64,000 nucleotides of DNA from Abelmoschus esculentus (lineage: Eukaryota > Streptophyta > Magnoliopsida > Malvales > Malvaceae): contig JAUCBN010000028.1 in assembly GCA_035048815.1 (NCBI GenBank), positions 9,479,001 to 9,543,000 on the forward strand. Direction: 5' to 3'. Positions 12,718-24,206 of this stretch are shown piece after piece; position 1 is the stretch's first letter, and every line of letters begins with the position of its first letter. Made by a program: the position numbers and the translations under genes. A model generated the notes under the pieces. That model saw nothing but the letters and a program-made list of their open reading frames with translations, searched no databases and was not told where the DNA came from.

Positions 12718-13012
12718 GTTATATTCCATGAGTATCCTATTGTTATCCCTTCAAAACAGAACTTGACCATGGTAGGGAGAAAAATTTCTATAGCCTTAAA
12801 GTAGTAAACTAAAGCAAAGCTGACGTAGGGCAGTGCAAGATTATAAACATAAATTCAAGAAAAGAGAATATTAAAAAAATAGAAAAAATTTACTCTCTTT
12901 TATGGTAATGCCGCGGTAGTGGGTGGCCTCGGCAGTGCTTTTGCACCTACAATCTCCCCCAAAATCAAACCGAGCATTGTCCTCAATGCTCAAAATATAA
13001 GGTAAACAACAA
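12718..13012 (-). other. Non-coding 3' region of the Athila-like element (proximal part)
   Basis: It resumes the Athila-like sequence after the nested Del-like element. It contains GCCGCGGTAGTGGGTGGCCTCGGC-type GC-rich motifs near 12,909-12,935 and a block (GAGCATTGTCCTCAATGCT) shared with 24,385-24,405 of the + strand copy. Confidence 0.7.
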
Positions 13013-14575
13013 TTAAAAAAAATTAAGGCAGTAAAGGAAATATTTATAATGACTCTGAGGAACTGCTTGTACGGAGCATTCTCCTAGGTCGTGCTGCTGA
13101 TGCCTTTTGTCCGGATCCTTGTGCTGGTAAGTGTTGTTGTTTGGCCTGCCGATGCGGCTAAACTCTATTAGTGGTGTGCGATGCGTCGGTGCCGTAACCT
13201 CATCTCCCTCTTCCTCTTCGTCTATATTTTCTGTGTCCATGATTTCCGTTCTGCCTCTTACCGTGGTAGTAGGTATTGCTGATTCATGGGACGAACTGTG
13301 GTATTCATCAATCTCGCGAGACAGCGTATCTCTGTTGAGACTAGGCATAGGGATTGGTTCCCTTTGGGAAGAGTTAAAGACAGCTCACCTCTTTGATGGC
13401 CTTTGGCTGGTAGAAGATACTCCAGTAGATCTTGCTGGCCTGGAAGGTCCGGCAGCATAAAACTGTTGGTGCGGCCGTGGCTGGAAAGATGGTTGCGGAC
13501 CTGGGGCAGGTGTTGTCTCAGTGTAAGGGGCGGTAGTGACAAACATGTTGGCTGGGAACTCTGGAAATTGCGCCCCTTTATGTGGGAAGCTCTGCATCAT
13601 CATGTTGGCTATATACGTGTTGAAGTCACGCTGGTACTCCATGTAACGTTGTTGGTGAAGGTCCATGGCTGCCATCCTATACAGAATTTATTGGTATGTG
13701 TCCACTGCGGTAGTTGGCTCGGCAGAGGTTGGTACTTTTGTTGAATACTGCCCTCTAGCGGTGAAGTCGGTAGTAAATTGCTACGGTGTTGCCTGGATAG
13801 GTTCTGCATGTGTTATCTGTATAACTCGGTGGCAGAAATCTCTTGTCCATCCTTGTCGAGTTGGCGTGTATTTATCTGTGTCTTCAACCGGAACTCCTGC
13901 ATTAATGCACAAGGAAGAGATTAAACATGGGAAGTACAGTGGTCCACGTTCTTTCTTACCACATTCATGGATTTCGTGAAGAATGATCTCTCTAACGTTG
14001 ATGTTTCTCTTTTTGATGATGGACTGGATCAACACCAATCTTTTGTGATCCACTGTGCTGTTATGGAAGGTTGAGATAAGTCGTCTCTTGACAAATGTAC
14101 ACCACATCTTGGCCTCGGGTATTAGACTCTACCGTGTTACTGAACCCTTATGGGCACCGGTTTCCCATAAAGTATTGTTGTAACAAAGCTCATCTTTAAT
14201 CTCTTCATAGTCTTGAGTGGTGATGTTGCCTACGAATTCGGTATGATCATCCCGTGTGGGTGTAAGACCATAAAAGTCATTAATGACTTTGGCATCGAGT
14301 TGCACAGGCTTGCCTCGGTAGTGTATAAAGAGGGTGTCCTTGCTCGAGCAATGCGCATAGAATTCTCTAACAATTATAGCATTTTCTGGTGGAGGCTGTA
14401 GGCAGAAAGCCTCCAAATCCTAATGCCGAATCTTGTTGAACAAGTATGATTCAATGTCGAAGTATATTTCATTGTTCTGTTGAAATCCCTGTTCTTCCCA
14501 TAATTGCCGAGCAACAAACGAGCGGTTGAATCTGTCAGCAATAGTGGTCGGGGAAAATCTTATGAAAGAAGCCAT
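13013..14575 (-). pseudogene. Second ORF of the Athila-like element: putative plant transposon protein (Transposase_32-type) domain
   Basis: A single frame of 521 codons runs from ATG at 14,575 (MASFIRFSPTT) to the stop at 13,013 with no frameshift, but has five premature stops: TAG at 14,420, 14,129 and 13,781, TAA at 13,688, TGA at 13,385. The first half resembles the putative plant transposon protein domain, which is usual in the envelope-like position of Athila elements: NAIIVREFYAH, KVINDFYGL, AKMWCTFVKRRL and RGPLYFPCLISSLCINAGVP. The second half is rich in Q, P and T, and the end has an acidic run (ENIDEEEEGDE). Biochemical role is unknown in this family. Each premature stop is one C-to-T change from CAG, CAA or CGA. 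The + strand copy keeps only the C-terminal end (23,893-24,206). Confidence 0.75.
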
Positions 14576-15047
14576 TGATTTTTCGTGGAGAGTGGTTTAA
14601 GAAATTCTGGAGTAAATAAAAATTGTTCTAAAAAGTTCAAGATATAGTGAGAGCAAGATTTTTCAAAGAAGCAAAAGTAGCAAGAAGGCAAGAGTAAATA
14701 ATGCATAACAATGAGTCTGCTTATATAGGTTGTAAAAATATGACTGTTAAAAATAGTCGTTAGGCATTTACTGTCTTGATGCATAGTTACTATCGCGGTG
14801 GATTTCTCGGTAGAGAGCCATTATAATGTTTCTGCCCGTTAGGAATTTTGCGATTCTGACGTAGTGCAATGTAGCGGCAGCAGACTTCCTACTGTGGTAT
14901 AATTTTTCCTCCATTCATTACTTTATTTATAAAACAAAAACATAAAAAAACATTAAATATTGAAAATAAAGCATAACACCATAAAATACTGAAAATAATA
15001 ATATATAAATTAATTCTAATATAATAATTAAAATTGAAGGGAAGATA
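14576..15047 (-). other. Spacer between gag-protease and the second ORF
   Basis: AT-rich, no coding similarity. In an autonomous Athila element RT, RNase H and integrase (several kb) would be expected after the protease; here there are only about 470 bases. Confidence 0.65.
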
Positions 15048-17616
15048 TTATGTTACTTGTGGAGTGCATGTGAATGCATCTCCCTCTTTTATTATCTCTT
15101 TCTGGCATGTATCTGTCTTCATGAGTTGGCCAATCCCTTTAGTGCATTCGGCTCCTCCATTGGGTTTTATTCTTTTACCGAACAGTCTGTCGAGCGTGCT
15201 ACCCAGGTAGGATGTTTTAGTACCTTTATTCGGTGTATGGAGAGCCTTACATTCTGTTGGAGCGTCTGAATTTGGAAGATTGTGGAAGGCGTTCAACTTG
15301 ACTTGTTGATCATTTATACCCATTGTGAGTTCACCATTTTCCATATCGATGATGGTGCGTCCAGTAGCAAGGAAAGGTCGACCCAATATGATCGGTGCAT
15401 TTTCGTCGGCCTCATAATCAAGGACAAGAAAGCGGGCAGGAAATATGAACTTGTCAACTTTCACCAAAATATCCTCAATTTTGCCTTCAGGATGCACATA
15501 GGACTGATCTGCAAGTTGGAGCAGTACTGTTGTTGGTTTTTCCCGTCCTATTCCGAGTTTTTGAAAAACTGATTTGGGCATAAGATTGATGCTTGCTCCC
15601 AAGTCGCATAGGGCCTTTCCTTTATAAGCATCTCCAATCGCACAAGGAATTGTGAAGCATCTAGGATTTTTTAGTTTAGGCGGCATACGATTATGCAACA
15701 TGGCCATGCAACCTTCAGTGGCTGCCACTGTTTCAAATTCTCCTAGCCGTCGTCGTTTAGATACTATGTCTTTTAAGAACTTGGCATAGTTGGGCATTTT
15801 TTCAATATCCTCAACTAGTGGCAAATTGGTATGAACCTACTTCAATATGTCTAGGAATTTCTGAAATTGGTGGTCCTGTTTTTGCTTTTTTAATCTCTGT
15901 GGGAAAGGAGGTGGTGGTCTGATATCCTCTAGGTTTCCTTGGATATTAAGTTTAATACCTGGGGTGAACTTATCTGCAGCTGCCTTGGCGGAATGTTCTG
16001 GTACTGCAGATTTCGTTGCCGTGGCAGCACTTTCGGCAGGGTCCTACTCAGCTTCTGAGTCCTCATGATGTTGCTTTTCTGGTTGGACTCTTTCGGTTGA
16101 GGTCCCTTTCTTTATTTTTCAATTGTAGGCCACTTCTAGTTGTGATTACCTTACATTGCTCGTGGCCTAACACCTTAGCAACTTCAGTATTGCTAGGTAA
16201 ACCCCCTGGTGGTCGAGTGTTTTGTTGTTGGGCAAATTGACCAACTTGGGTTTCTAGAGATTTTATCGCGGCCTCCTAGTTCTGCAGTCTTATCTCAGTT
16301 CGGTTCATGAAGTCATCAGTACGCTTCATGAAGCGACTATTCTCCATCATGTAGGCATCAGTCTTTGTCATGAAAGCCATGAGAGAATCTACAAATGCAT
16401 TTAGAGACTGTTGTTGTTGTACTTGCTGCTGTGACATGGCCTGCTGAGTGTTCTGCTGTTGCAGGTTCTGACTTGGATGCTGGAATCCAGGGGCTTGATT
16501 AATTGGATTCAAGGTATTATTAGGGTTACTCCATGAGAAGTTCGGATGCCTTTCCCAAGATGAGTTGTAATTGTTGGACATCATTGGATTGTTTCTGTTA
16601 TAGTTTTCAACATATAGGTTGGTCTCCTCATCTTGCATGTAATCCGATGAGTTAACTGCCTTAACCTCATGTACGTTTCTTTGGGCTTGCATATTCTGAA
16701 CCATCTTGGTCAGAGAAGACAATTGTGCTGCCACCGAACATGATGTATCTATTTCATGGGCTATGGCATGACGTCTCATTCCTCCTCGCTTTGATGTGGG
16801 AAATTAGAAATCGTTACCTACGAGTTTGTTCAGGATTTCAATGGCCTCCGCGGGTGCTCTATCTAAAAGTGTCTCATTTACGGAAGCATCTAGCATCATC
16901 CTTGTGGAGGCATTTATAGCATTATAGAACATGGAGACTTGCGTCCACAAGGGAAAACCATGTAGTGGGCATTTGTTTAATAGTTCTCTATAACGTTCCC
17001 ATGCCTCATACATCGGTTCATCTTCATCTTATCGGAATGATGTGATTTCATTACGAATGCGGTTATAGAGATTTTTCGGATTGAACCTCGTAATGAATTC
17101 TCGGCAAAGTTCCTTCCAAGATCCTATGGATCCTGCTGGGATACCATTCAACCAAGTTTTCGCTCTATCCCTCAGTGAATAGGGGAACAATTTTAATCGT
17201 AGAATATCTTCATGGACTCCTTGAATCTTGAAAGAGTTGTATATTTACATGAAAGATTTGAGATGATGTCTTGCATCTTCAGTAGCAGACCCACTAAACT
17301 GTCCAATTGTGTTCAACATGTTGAACATCATTGGTTTAAGCTTAAAGTGAGTTCCTTCGATTTCTGGGGTGACTACGCCAGGGTTGAGTCCGTTTAGATC
17401 TTCCACCAGATAGCCTCTAACAGCGGGCTGCCTCAGCAATGGTTGCAGCATTGGCTGCTGCGGCATTGCTGGCAATACATTATGGTCAACAGGCGGAATT
17501 TTTTCTCTTGGTGGATCATCCATGGCTTGAAACAAATTTCGTCTCAGATGGTGTCTTGTACGTTCAATCTCAGAATCCAACTCGTATAATGGTCCACTCG
17601 GGTTTGCCCTGATCAT
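15048..17616 (-). pseudogene. gag-protease of the Athila-like element
   Basis: Minus-strand frame from ATG at 17,616 (MIRANPSGPLYELD). The gag region includes AKTWLNGIPAGSIGSW, YEAWERYRELLNKCP and a glutamine-rich linker (about 16,400-16,480). The aspartic protease region (15,824-15,048) shows CDLGASINLMPKSV, where D-L-G replaces the usual D-S/T-G, and NAPIILGRPFLATGRTIID. Six premature stops (17,245, 17,029, 16,804, 16,276, 16,044, 15,837) and one frameshift near 16,100 break it. The frame ends in a normal-looking stop directly after the protease, with no pol behind it. In the family, gag forms the particle and the protease matures it. This copy is dead. Confidence 0.82.
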
Positions 17617-17754
17617 AAACCAAATAAATAAAAATTAATAATAAAAAAATAAAATAAATAAAATAAAGTTGAATAAATAAATAATTAAAATTAGAGTTAG
17701 ATAAAGAATAGTTAAAGAGCAAAAAAATTAAAGAAAACAAAACTTAGTTGCCAA

Positions 17755-17772
17755 TCTCCGACAACGGCGCCA
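17755..17772 (-). other. PBS of the Athila-like element
   Basis: On the minus strand it reads TGGCGCCGTTGTCGGAGA, close to the TGGCGCCGTTGCCGGGGA complement of plant tRNA-Asp used by Athila and Tat elements. It lies six bases inside the 5' LTR end. Confidence 0.88.
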
Positions 17773-17778
17773 AAAACT

Positions 17779-19149
17779 TGATGCGTGTGGTATAAGCGCA
17801 ATTTGAGTGCAAGTGTACACGTCGTCAAGTAATAAAATGATAAGTATATTGTGTATCATCTCCACAGGGATTGGTATACTTAATATGTCTTCCTTTGTTT
17901 CCTTGCTCCTGAAAAATAAAGTAAAAACACAGATAAGTGGATTTGTTTTATCTAACTTAATAATTAAATAAAAAAACATAAAATAAAAGGTTGACGACGA
18001 TATAGAGAAAGTGGGTAGGATCCAGTTGTGTCAGTTAGTGGGTTCAATTGATCTTCTTCTTGTCTAATGCAATCACATAACACTGCTTCGACAGTACTAC
18101 AGATACAGCCTCGGCAACATTGGTGTTCCTCTGCCGCAGCAATCTCTTGCTCTTGGGCAGAGGTATCAAAGTTCAGCAAAGTATCCGTAAGTGACTCCGC
18201 TCATCTCTGAGTCAAAGTAGTGTTGATGATCGGTCATTGACGATACCTCTCGGCGTAAATCAACGATAACCACCAACCAATCCAACACTTCTTTTAGCTG
18301 CTGAAACTCTTAACCTATCTCCTGGGCTTCCAAAGAGTCTAGGCCGAGTTAGTGTCTACAACACCGTACTTATCCCTTTCGTGAATCTACACCTCTCGAT
18401 GCTAGATAAATAGATTACTTGAAAACTTACCTCTCGGGCTTGAATACAAGAACAAAGAATTGCAATAGGATAAGCAAACTTTGATTTTATTATTGCATAA
18501 GAACAAAGATACAAGAATCAATCTCCTCTCACTAATATCGACAACCTTCACCTATCCCTAAGAAATTTAGAATATATTATCGTTTAAGTATAATTCTTAG
18601 GGAGAAAGGTTTTCTTTAAAAATCGGCTCTCCTAAACAATATGGCCGATTAGGGTATTTATAGTCTTAACCTAGGGTAAACCTTTCCTAAATAGACTTGA
18701 ACTTGGAGTAGGGAACAAGTCTTTTTCAAGGAATCTGATATTTCCAAGTTTGCCACCTTCTAGAAGGGTTTTCCTGCTTGGTCTTTGAATTGGGCTTTTA
18801 GCGCACTAGCCTGGTCCAATTGGTGCGCTACATCTTCCAGAATATTCTTTATATTTTTATCTTTCATCGTGCCTCCATTGTTGGTGCTGCCACACTGGAT
18901 TCTACTGCGGCCTTGTCTTCTGCCTAGACCGTAACACTGCTTCTCTATCGTTTCGGCTCTGGATATTCCTGCATGTACAGAATATATAATAATATCTGCA
19001 TTCTCTATAAATATTGACTTTGTGAGTAATGATAACGGAATATCCAATATTTATGGAAAGAGTTCATAATTCGGTTCAAGTGGGTGTATATTAGATGCTT
19101 AAAGTACCATGAGAAGGGTAGTAAATAACTGTCTTTTAGGCACTCATCA
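17779..19149 (-). repeat. 5' LTR of the Athila-like element
   Basis: 1,371 bases with inverted ends TGATG and CATCA. The right end abuts chromovirus RT sequence at 19,150. A minus-strand TATA-like box (CTATAAATACCC) is at 18,652-18,663. Confidence 0.9.
18652..18663 (-). promoter_or_regulatory. Likely TATA box of the Athila-like LTR promoter
   Basis: CTATAAATACCC on the minus strand, in the middle of the 5' LTR and conserved in the other LTR (about 190-202). Its position inside an LTR suits an RNA polymerase II start for the element; no transcript data are available here. Confidence 0.55.
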
Positions 19150-21450
19150 ATGGACATGATGAATAGGATGTTTCGACCCTATCTGGATCAGTTTTGGTGG
19201 TTTTTATAGATGATATTCTGGTCTACTCCAAGTCTAAGGATGAGCATGAGCAACATCTCCGTATAGTGTTACAGACTCTGAGAGACAAACAACTTTATGC
19301 AAAGTTCAGTAAGTGTGAGTTCTGGCTTTCGGAGGTTGTTTTTCAGGGGCATGTTGTTTTAGTTAAGGGTATTCAGGTTGACTCGAAGAAAATTGAGGCT
19401 ATCATGGATTGGAAACAACCTAAGAATGTGGCTGAGGTCCGTAGCTTTCTGGGATTAGCTAGTTATTATCGGAGATTTGTGGAGGATTTTTCTTCTATAG
19501 CCGCTCCGCTAACTAAGCTTCTAAGAAAGATGTTCTGTTTACTTGGTCTGAGGCTCAGCAGGAGAGTTTTGAGAAACTTAAATCTATTCTGACACAAGCA
19601 TCTGTTCTGATACAGCTAGAGTCGGGGAAACCCTATACAGTTTACAGTGATAATTCGTACACCGATTTGAGTTGTGTTCTGATGTAGGATGGGAAGGTTG
19701 TAGCTTATGCTTCTCGACAGTTGAAACCATATGAGTGTAATTATCCAACCCACGATCTGGAGTTAGCAGCAGTTATCTTTGCTTTGAAAATCTGGAAACA
19801 CTATCTCTATGGAGAGAAGTGTTATACTTTACAGACCATAAGAGTCTGAAGTATCTTCTCACTCAGAAAGAACTTAATCTGAGACAGCGACGATGGTTAT
19901 AGCTTCAGATTTGAGAGCTTTATTTTCTCGAATGAGTTTGTTTAAGGATGGTAATTTGTTGGTTGAGCTCCACGTAGTTCCTACTCTGATATCTGATATT
20001 CAGGCTGAACAACCTAATGATCCGTATTTGGCTCATCGTATTGCTGAAGTTAAGGAGGGAACTTCTCAGGACTTTTCTCTGAATCAGGATGGTGTTTTAT
20101 GTTTTCGGGGTCGATATTATGTTCCGAGGAACTCTAGGTTGAAATAGGTTATTCTTTGGGAGGCTCATGATAGTCCGTATTCTATACATCCTAATGGTGA
20201 TAAGATGTGTAAGTATCTCCGGGAGAAATATTGGTGGAAGGGTCTCAAGAGAGACGTTGTCAGTTTTGTGTCTAAGTGCTTGACTTGCCAGAAAGTCAAA
20301 GCAGAGCATCAACGTCCATCTGGACTTCTTCAGCATATTGAGATTCCTCAGTGGAAATAGGAGCGGGTGACTACGGATTTTTTCAGTGGTTTACCTTTAA
20401 CTCCGTCAAAGAAGAATTTTGTTTAGGTCATTGTTGGTCGATTGACCAAGACTGCACACTTCATTCTTGTTAAGACTACTTACCCTTTGAGTAAACTGGC
20501 ACGGTTATACATCTCTGAGATTGTTCGGTTATATGGTGTGTCTCTGTCTATTATATCTGATCGGGATCTAAGATTTACATCTAAGTTCTAAGGATCTCTA
20601 CATATTGCTCTGGGTACTTGATTGAACTTCAACACTACTTATCACCCTCAGACTGATGGTCAGTTTGAGCGTGTGATTCAGATCCTTGAGGATATGTTGA
20701 GAGGATGTATTCTGGATTTCAGGGGTAGTTGAGAGGATTTCTTACCGTTGGCAGAGTTTGCTTATAATAATAGTTATCAGGCCAGTATTAAGATGACACC
20801 TTATGAGGCTCTGTATGGGCGTAAATGTCGCACCCCTATTGGTTGGACAAAGCTTAATAAGCACCATTTACTGGGTCCAGATCTTGTACATGAGTCTGAG
20901 GAGATAGTCGGGTTGATTCGGGATCGGCTTAAGTCTGCTTTTGATAGAAAAAAATCCTACGCAGATTTGAGGCGTAAGGATCTTGAGTTTGAGGTTGGTG
21001 ATGAAGTTTTTCTGAAAGTATCTCCTTAGAGGAAGGTACTTCGTTTTGGCCGTAAGGGCAAACTCAGTCCCCGTTATATCGGTCTTTACCATATTATCAG
21101 GCGAGTCGGTCCTATAGCTTATCAACTTGAGTTACAACCAGAGCTCAAGCGTATCCACGATGTCTTTCATGTTTCTGACATCATGTTTCTGTACTGAGAC
21201 GCTACCAGGCTGATCCGTCTCATGTTTTGTCAGTTAAGGATTTTGAGATCCGTCCAGATTTGTGTTATGAGGAGGAACCTATTGAGATTATTGCTCAGGA
21301 CCAGAAAGTCCTTCGAAGGAAAACCATTAAGATGGTTAAGGTTCTCTGGCATAATCGAGGTCATGATGAAGCTACGTGGGAGCCCAAGTCTGTCATCAAA
21401 TCCTAGTATCCGCATCTTTTTGATCCAGGTAAATTTCGAGGACGAAAATT
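19150..21450 (+). pseudogene. Degenerate pol of the chromovirus: RT end, RNase H, integrase, chromodomain
   Basis: The RT active-site block FIDDILVYSKSKDEH is at about 19,203-19,247, followed by RSFLGLASYYRRFVEDF. RNase H contains VYSDNSY (about 19,636) and AYASRQLKPYECNYPTHD. The integrase zinc-finger end VSKCLTCQKVKAEHQ lies at about 20,268-20,310, the core ISDRDLRFTSKF near 20,553 and YHPQTDGQFERVIQ near 20,640, then AEFAYNNSYQASIKMTPYEALYGRK (20,748 on, shown in the frame that ends at 21,029). A chromodomain-like end (VLWHNRGHDEATWEP) is at about 21,330-21,390. Several stops and a 1-base loss just before FIDD (TTTTGGTGG for TTTGTGGTGG) make it non-functional. Confidence 0.85.
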
Positions 21451-21451
21451 C

Positions 21452-21467
21452 TGTAGAGGGGGAGAGT
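21452..21467 (+). other. Polypurine tract of the chromovirus
   Basis: TGTAGAGGGGGAGAGT directly before the LTR start TGTCACACCC, after a GAGGACGAAAATT block. Confidence 0.85.
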
Positions 21468-23445
21468 TGTCACACCCTAAAATTTTTCCCCCAATTTAAA
21501 CCTAAATCCCTAATTTAAATCCCTAGGATTTAGGGATTTCTAGGGACCAATATGTAATTTTGATAACTTGAGGGTCCACCTTTTTGCGTTTCGAATCGTT
21601 CAGGGTCCTGAAGGGTAATTATACCATTTTTAAAATTGGTAACCGTTCTTCCTTACCGTTCGAGTATATTTCGAGATCTTGTAACTCATGTCTAAATTCA
21701 TTTCTTATCCGAGATATTCAACCAAATCTTACTCCCTTTGATCTCTCTCTTCTTTTCTTTTTCCTTCGAATCAACTATGATTTCTGTTCAGTTTGAATCA
21801 TCTTCTTCGTGGCTTCCGTTTGGTGTTGCTAGTAAGGATTCATCACTTTCCTTTTGTTTCTTCAGATATATTTTTGTTTCCAGACGACTAAGAAGGAGGG
21901 TGATCGGTTGTTTGTGTGTGTGGTTGTTGTTGTTGAATTGTTGAGAGTTTTTAAATCTGGACTAAATCGAATTTTAGAATCGAATCAGAAGGGAAGAGGA
22001 AGTCTGAAAATCTGTTAAAATAGCCTGGAATAATCTGGGGAAAATCTTGATTTTCCTGGAAAATATGTCCCGACACGTAACCGACCTGACCGACCTGAAA
22101 CCCGACCCGACTTCCAACCTGCTAATATCACTATTGACATCATCTACTGACATCATTTGCTGACATCACTACTAACGTCATCCGCTGACGTCAGCTTTGA
22201 CCAGTGCTGACATCAACAATTGACTTTTTCGACCCGAGCCCACATTATATTTTTTGATGTCTTGAGTCGGATTACGCTATCCGTTTTTCGAAATTCGAAC
22301 CCGATGTATCGTTTTTAAGGCTTTTAATTTTGATTATCTGTCTAGAAGTTATTTGTTTTAGATTCTGAATCAATTTCTGTTTGGTTCATGTGACGTGGAT
22401 TCTGACCCCGAGCAATTGCCTCCTCCTCCTCTAGGACGACCTCCTGTTCATCAACATTCGGGACTTGCACGTGAGTTCGGTTTATTTCCGATTAGTGTAC
22501 TTATTAGTAGAATGACATAGTAGGGTGTCTAATATTAATTGTTATTCGTAGGTTCTACTCCTGCTCATTCTAGTGGTAGAGCCGAGTCCAGTCAACGTCA
22601 GTATCATCGTTGAGCCTTCTCTTTAGGTGTGTTCTCTTCTGTTAAATTCTATATTTTTGTGTGTCATTTCTGTTAAACTTTGTATGATCATGCATCATTT
22701 TGTAATTATATTTATTTTTGATTTTGTAATCACCATGTATGCCTCCTGTTAGATATTAAGGTATGCACTCTGATTCTATATCTTCATTTATCATTGCATC
22801 TGGTTAGATTATATGTGTACGGGGAAGTTAGTGATTTTATCACTTCTGTTCAGTGGTTTTGTAATATACCACTTCTGTTCAGTGGCTCCACCTACAGGTC
22901 AAGTTTCTACTTCTGTTTGGTGTGATAGAGTTAGAGTGGTTCTGAGGGAACCTACTCATCTGATGGTGTTCGGTGTTGGGTGCATTCATGCATACATTAT
23001 ATCATATACCTTGCTTTGTTATCTGATTCTGTTTATCTGCACTTCAGAGACACACTAGGCTCTCTAGCTTACACCCTCTCAGTTTCCTTTTTTGGATCTC
23101 AGACCTAGGCTACGTACGGTACTTGGAGGATACTGATTCAGTTTATTACTATAGTATGTTTTACAGTTTTATTTTTCTGGATTATAACTTTTAATTGGAT
23201 ATTATTTTATGTATTAAGGACTTGGGACTTTTTACTCATATTTTCTGAATTGTTAGTTTTTATCATTTAGGGTTGAACTCTGTATATTTAATCGTTGAAT
23301 ATTTCAATATTTTAAATTATTAATTATTTAATAATTTATCTAAATAATATATTTAAATTTATAAAAACCCTAGCTTACAAAACAAGTTTTCGTAACATAA
23401 ACCCTAACTTGTAATCTAAGAAATTAGGTTTATTTTAGGGTTACA
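21468..23445 (+). repeat. 3' LTR of the chromovirus
   Basis: It begins TGTCACACCCTAAAA and most likely ends ...TTAGGGTTACA at 23,445. The partner LTR is outside the window, so the right boundary is inferred from the TG...CA rule. About 2 kb, AT-rich, no gene recognised. Confidence 0.65.
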
Positions 23446-23892
23446 GACATTGAGTTTTCGTGTGCTTCCCAGCTCCGATTTCTTTGTCTCTTGTCTTAAA
23501 ATGTTCACCTTATTTTTCTCTTCAAATCGCCTACCATATTGACATTTGCCTTTTCGGGTGCTGCTGCGGCCACAGATGCTGCCGCAGCGTCAATGTGTTA
23601 CGGAGGCATCAATGTGCTGCCGAGGCAGGTACTTATCTACATTTCAACTTTAGTTTTCAGCATCCATCTTCTTTGCTTGACAATTCCTATGATGCAGTTT
23701 CCTGTCTTAAGAAAGAAAACCATCAAATGCATCTGTTTTATGCCAAATAATAGATAAGTTCATGTATTTAGTGTTCGGATACTGAAGTATGAAAAATGAC
23801 CAGAAATATTCGTTATTGTCATTAAATATGTTCTTTACTAGCAATAATTGAGTGGGAGAATGGTATAAAAAATAGGACTTTTGAGCATTTAT
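23446..23892. other. Unassigned stretch between two retroelements
   Basis: No coding similarity. It carries three GC-rich near-palindromic motifs of the type seen in the Athila-like LTRs (GCTGCTGCGGCC, CTGCCGCAG, CTGCCGAGGCAG, 23,560-23,625), so it is probably a piece of such an element. Confidence 0.4.
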
Positions 23893-24206
23893 CAACCCTC
23901 AGCAACAGTTTCACGTTGATGGCCCATCTAGGGCAGCAGATTCTACCGCAGCATCATCTGCCAGGAGAAGACCTTCCAAGAGGAGGGCAGCCTTCCCACT
24001 CCCCCAAGATCCCTATCATCATGGGAAATCTATCAGAAGAGATAGATGCGTATGTACACCAAAGTTTAGATGTTGTCGGGTCGATCATTCACCATGCCTG
24101 GGCAGATCTAGAAAACGATGGAGGGACTGATATAATGGAGACCGAAGATGAAGGAGAAGAAGAGATGAACGCTCCCATGCAACGAACAACACCCACAAGA
24201 GTCTAG
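23893..24206 (+). pseudogene. C-terminal remnant of the Athila-like second ORF
   Basis: It matches the end of the minus-strand ORF at 13,013-13,480: GPSRAADSTAASS then RPSKR in one frame, and after a frameshift NLSEEIDAYVHQS and IMETEDEGEEEMNAPMQRT, parallel to TLSREIDEYHSSS and IMDTENIDEEEEGDE. The acidic segment is the best preserved part. No start or upstream domain remains. Confidence 0.65.

Larger units (their letters stand above)
1..19149 (-). mobile_element. Athila-like Ty3/gypsy retrotransposon, non-autonomous, interrupted by a nested element
   Basis: Two copies of one LTR bracket the region: position 1 of the window aligns with about 18,463, and both copies end in CACTCATCA (687 and 19,149). 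Read on the minus strand the order is 5' LTR (17,779-19,149), PBS of the TGGCGCCGTTG type (17,755-17,772), gag-protease (17,616-15,048), a second ORF (14,575-13,013), polypurine tract (690-703) and 3' LTR. This PBS and gag type are known from the Athila/Tat branch. No RT, RNase H or integrase is found anywhere inside, so the element must depend on another one. The interior is split by a Del-like element at 1,092-12,717. On the right it sits in the RT region of a chromovirus. The left end and left target duplication lie outside the window. Confidence 0.85.
19150..23445 (+). mobile_element. Tekay/Del-type chromovirus, 3' half
   Basis: The element starts abruptly in RT where the Athila-like element inserted (the five bases after the junction are ATGGA). 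It continues through RNase H, integrase and chromodomain, a polypurine tract (21,452-21,467) and a 3' LTR (21,468-23,445). The 5' half must lie left of the window. Confidence 0.85.

Noticed and set aside
13131..13979. Plus-strand open frames of about 100 codons opposite the Athila-like second ORF
   Set aside because: They are antisense shadows of the minus-strand ORF, which has clear domain similarity.
13013..14575. The second ORF as a DNA transposase captured from a cut-and-paste element
   Set aside because: Despite the domain name, no catalytic DDE/D triad or terminal inverted repeats are visible, and the domain is common in Athila elements.
19150..21450. Endogenous pararetrovirus (caulimovirus) sequence
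   Set aside because: Integrase, chromodomain and LTRs are present and no movement or coat protein is seen, so these are Ty3/gypsy retrotransposons.
21584..23058. Short open frames in the chromovirus 3' LTR (for example 22,813-23,058)
   Set aside because: No similarity to known proteins, no supporting start context, and they lie in LTR sequence.
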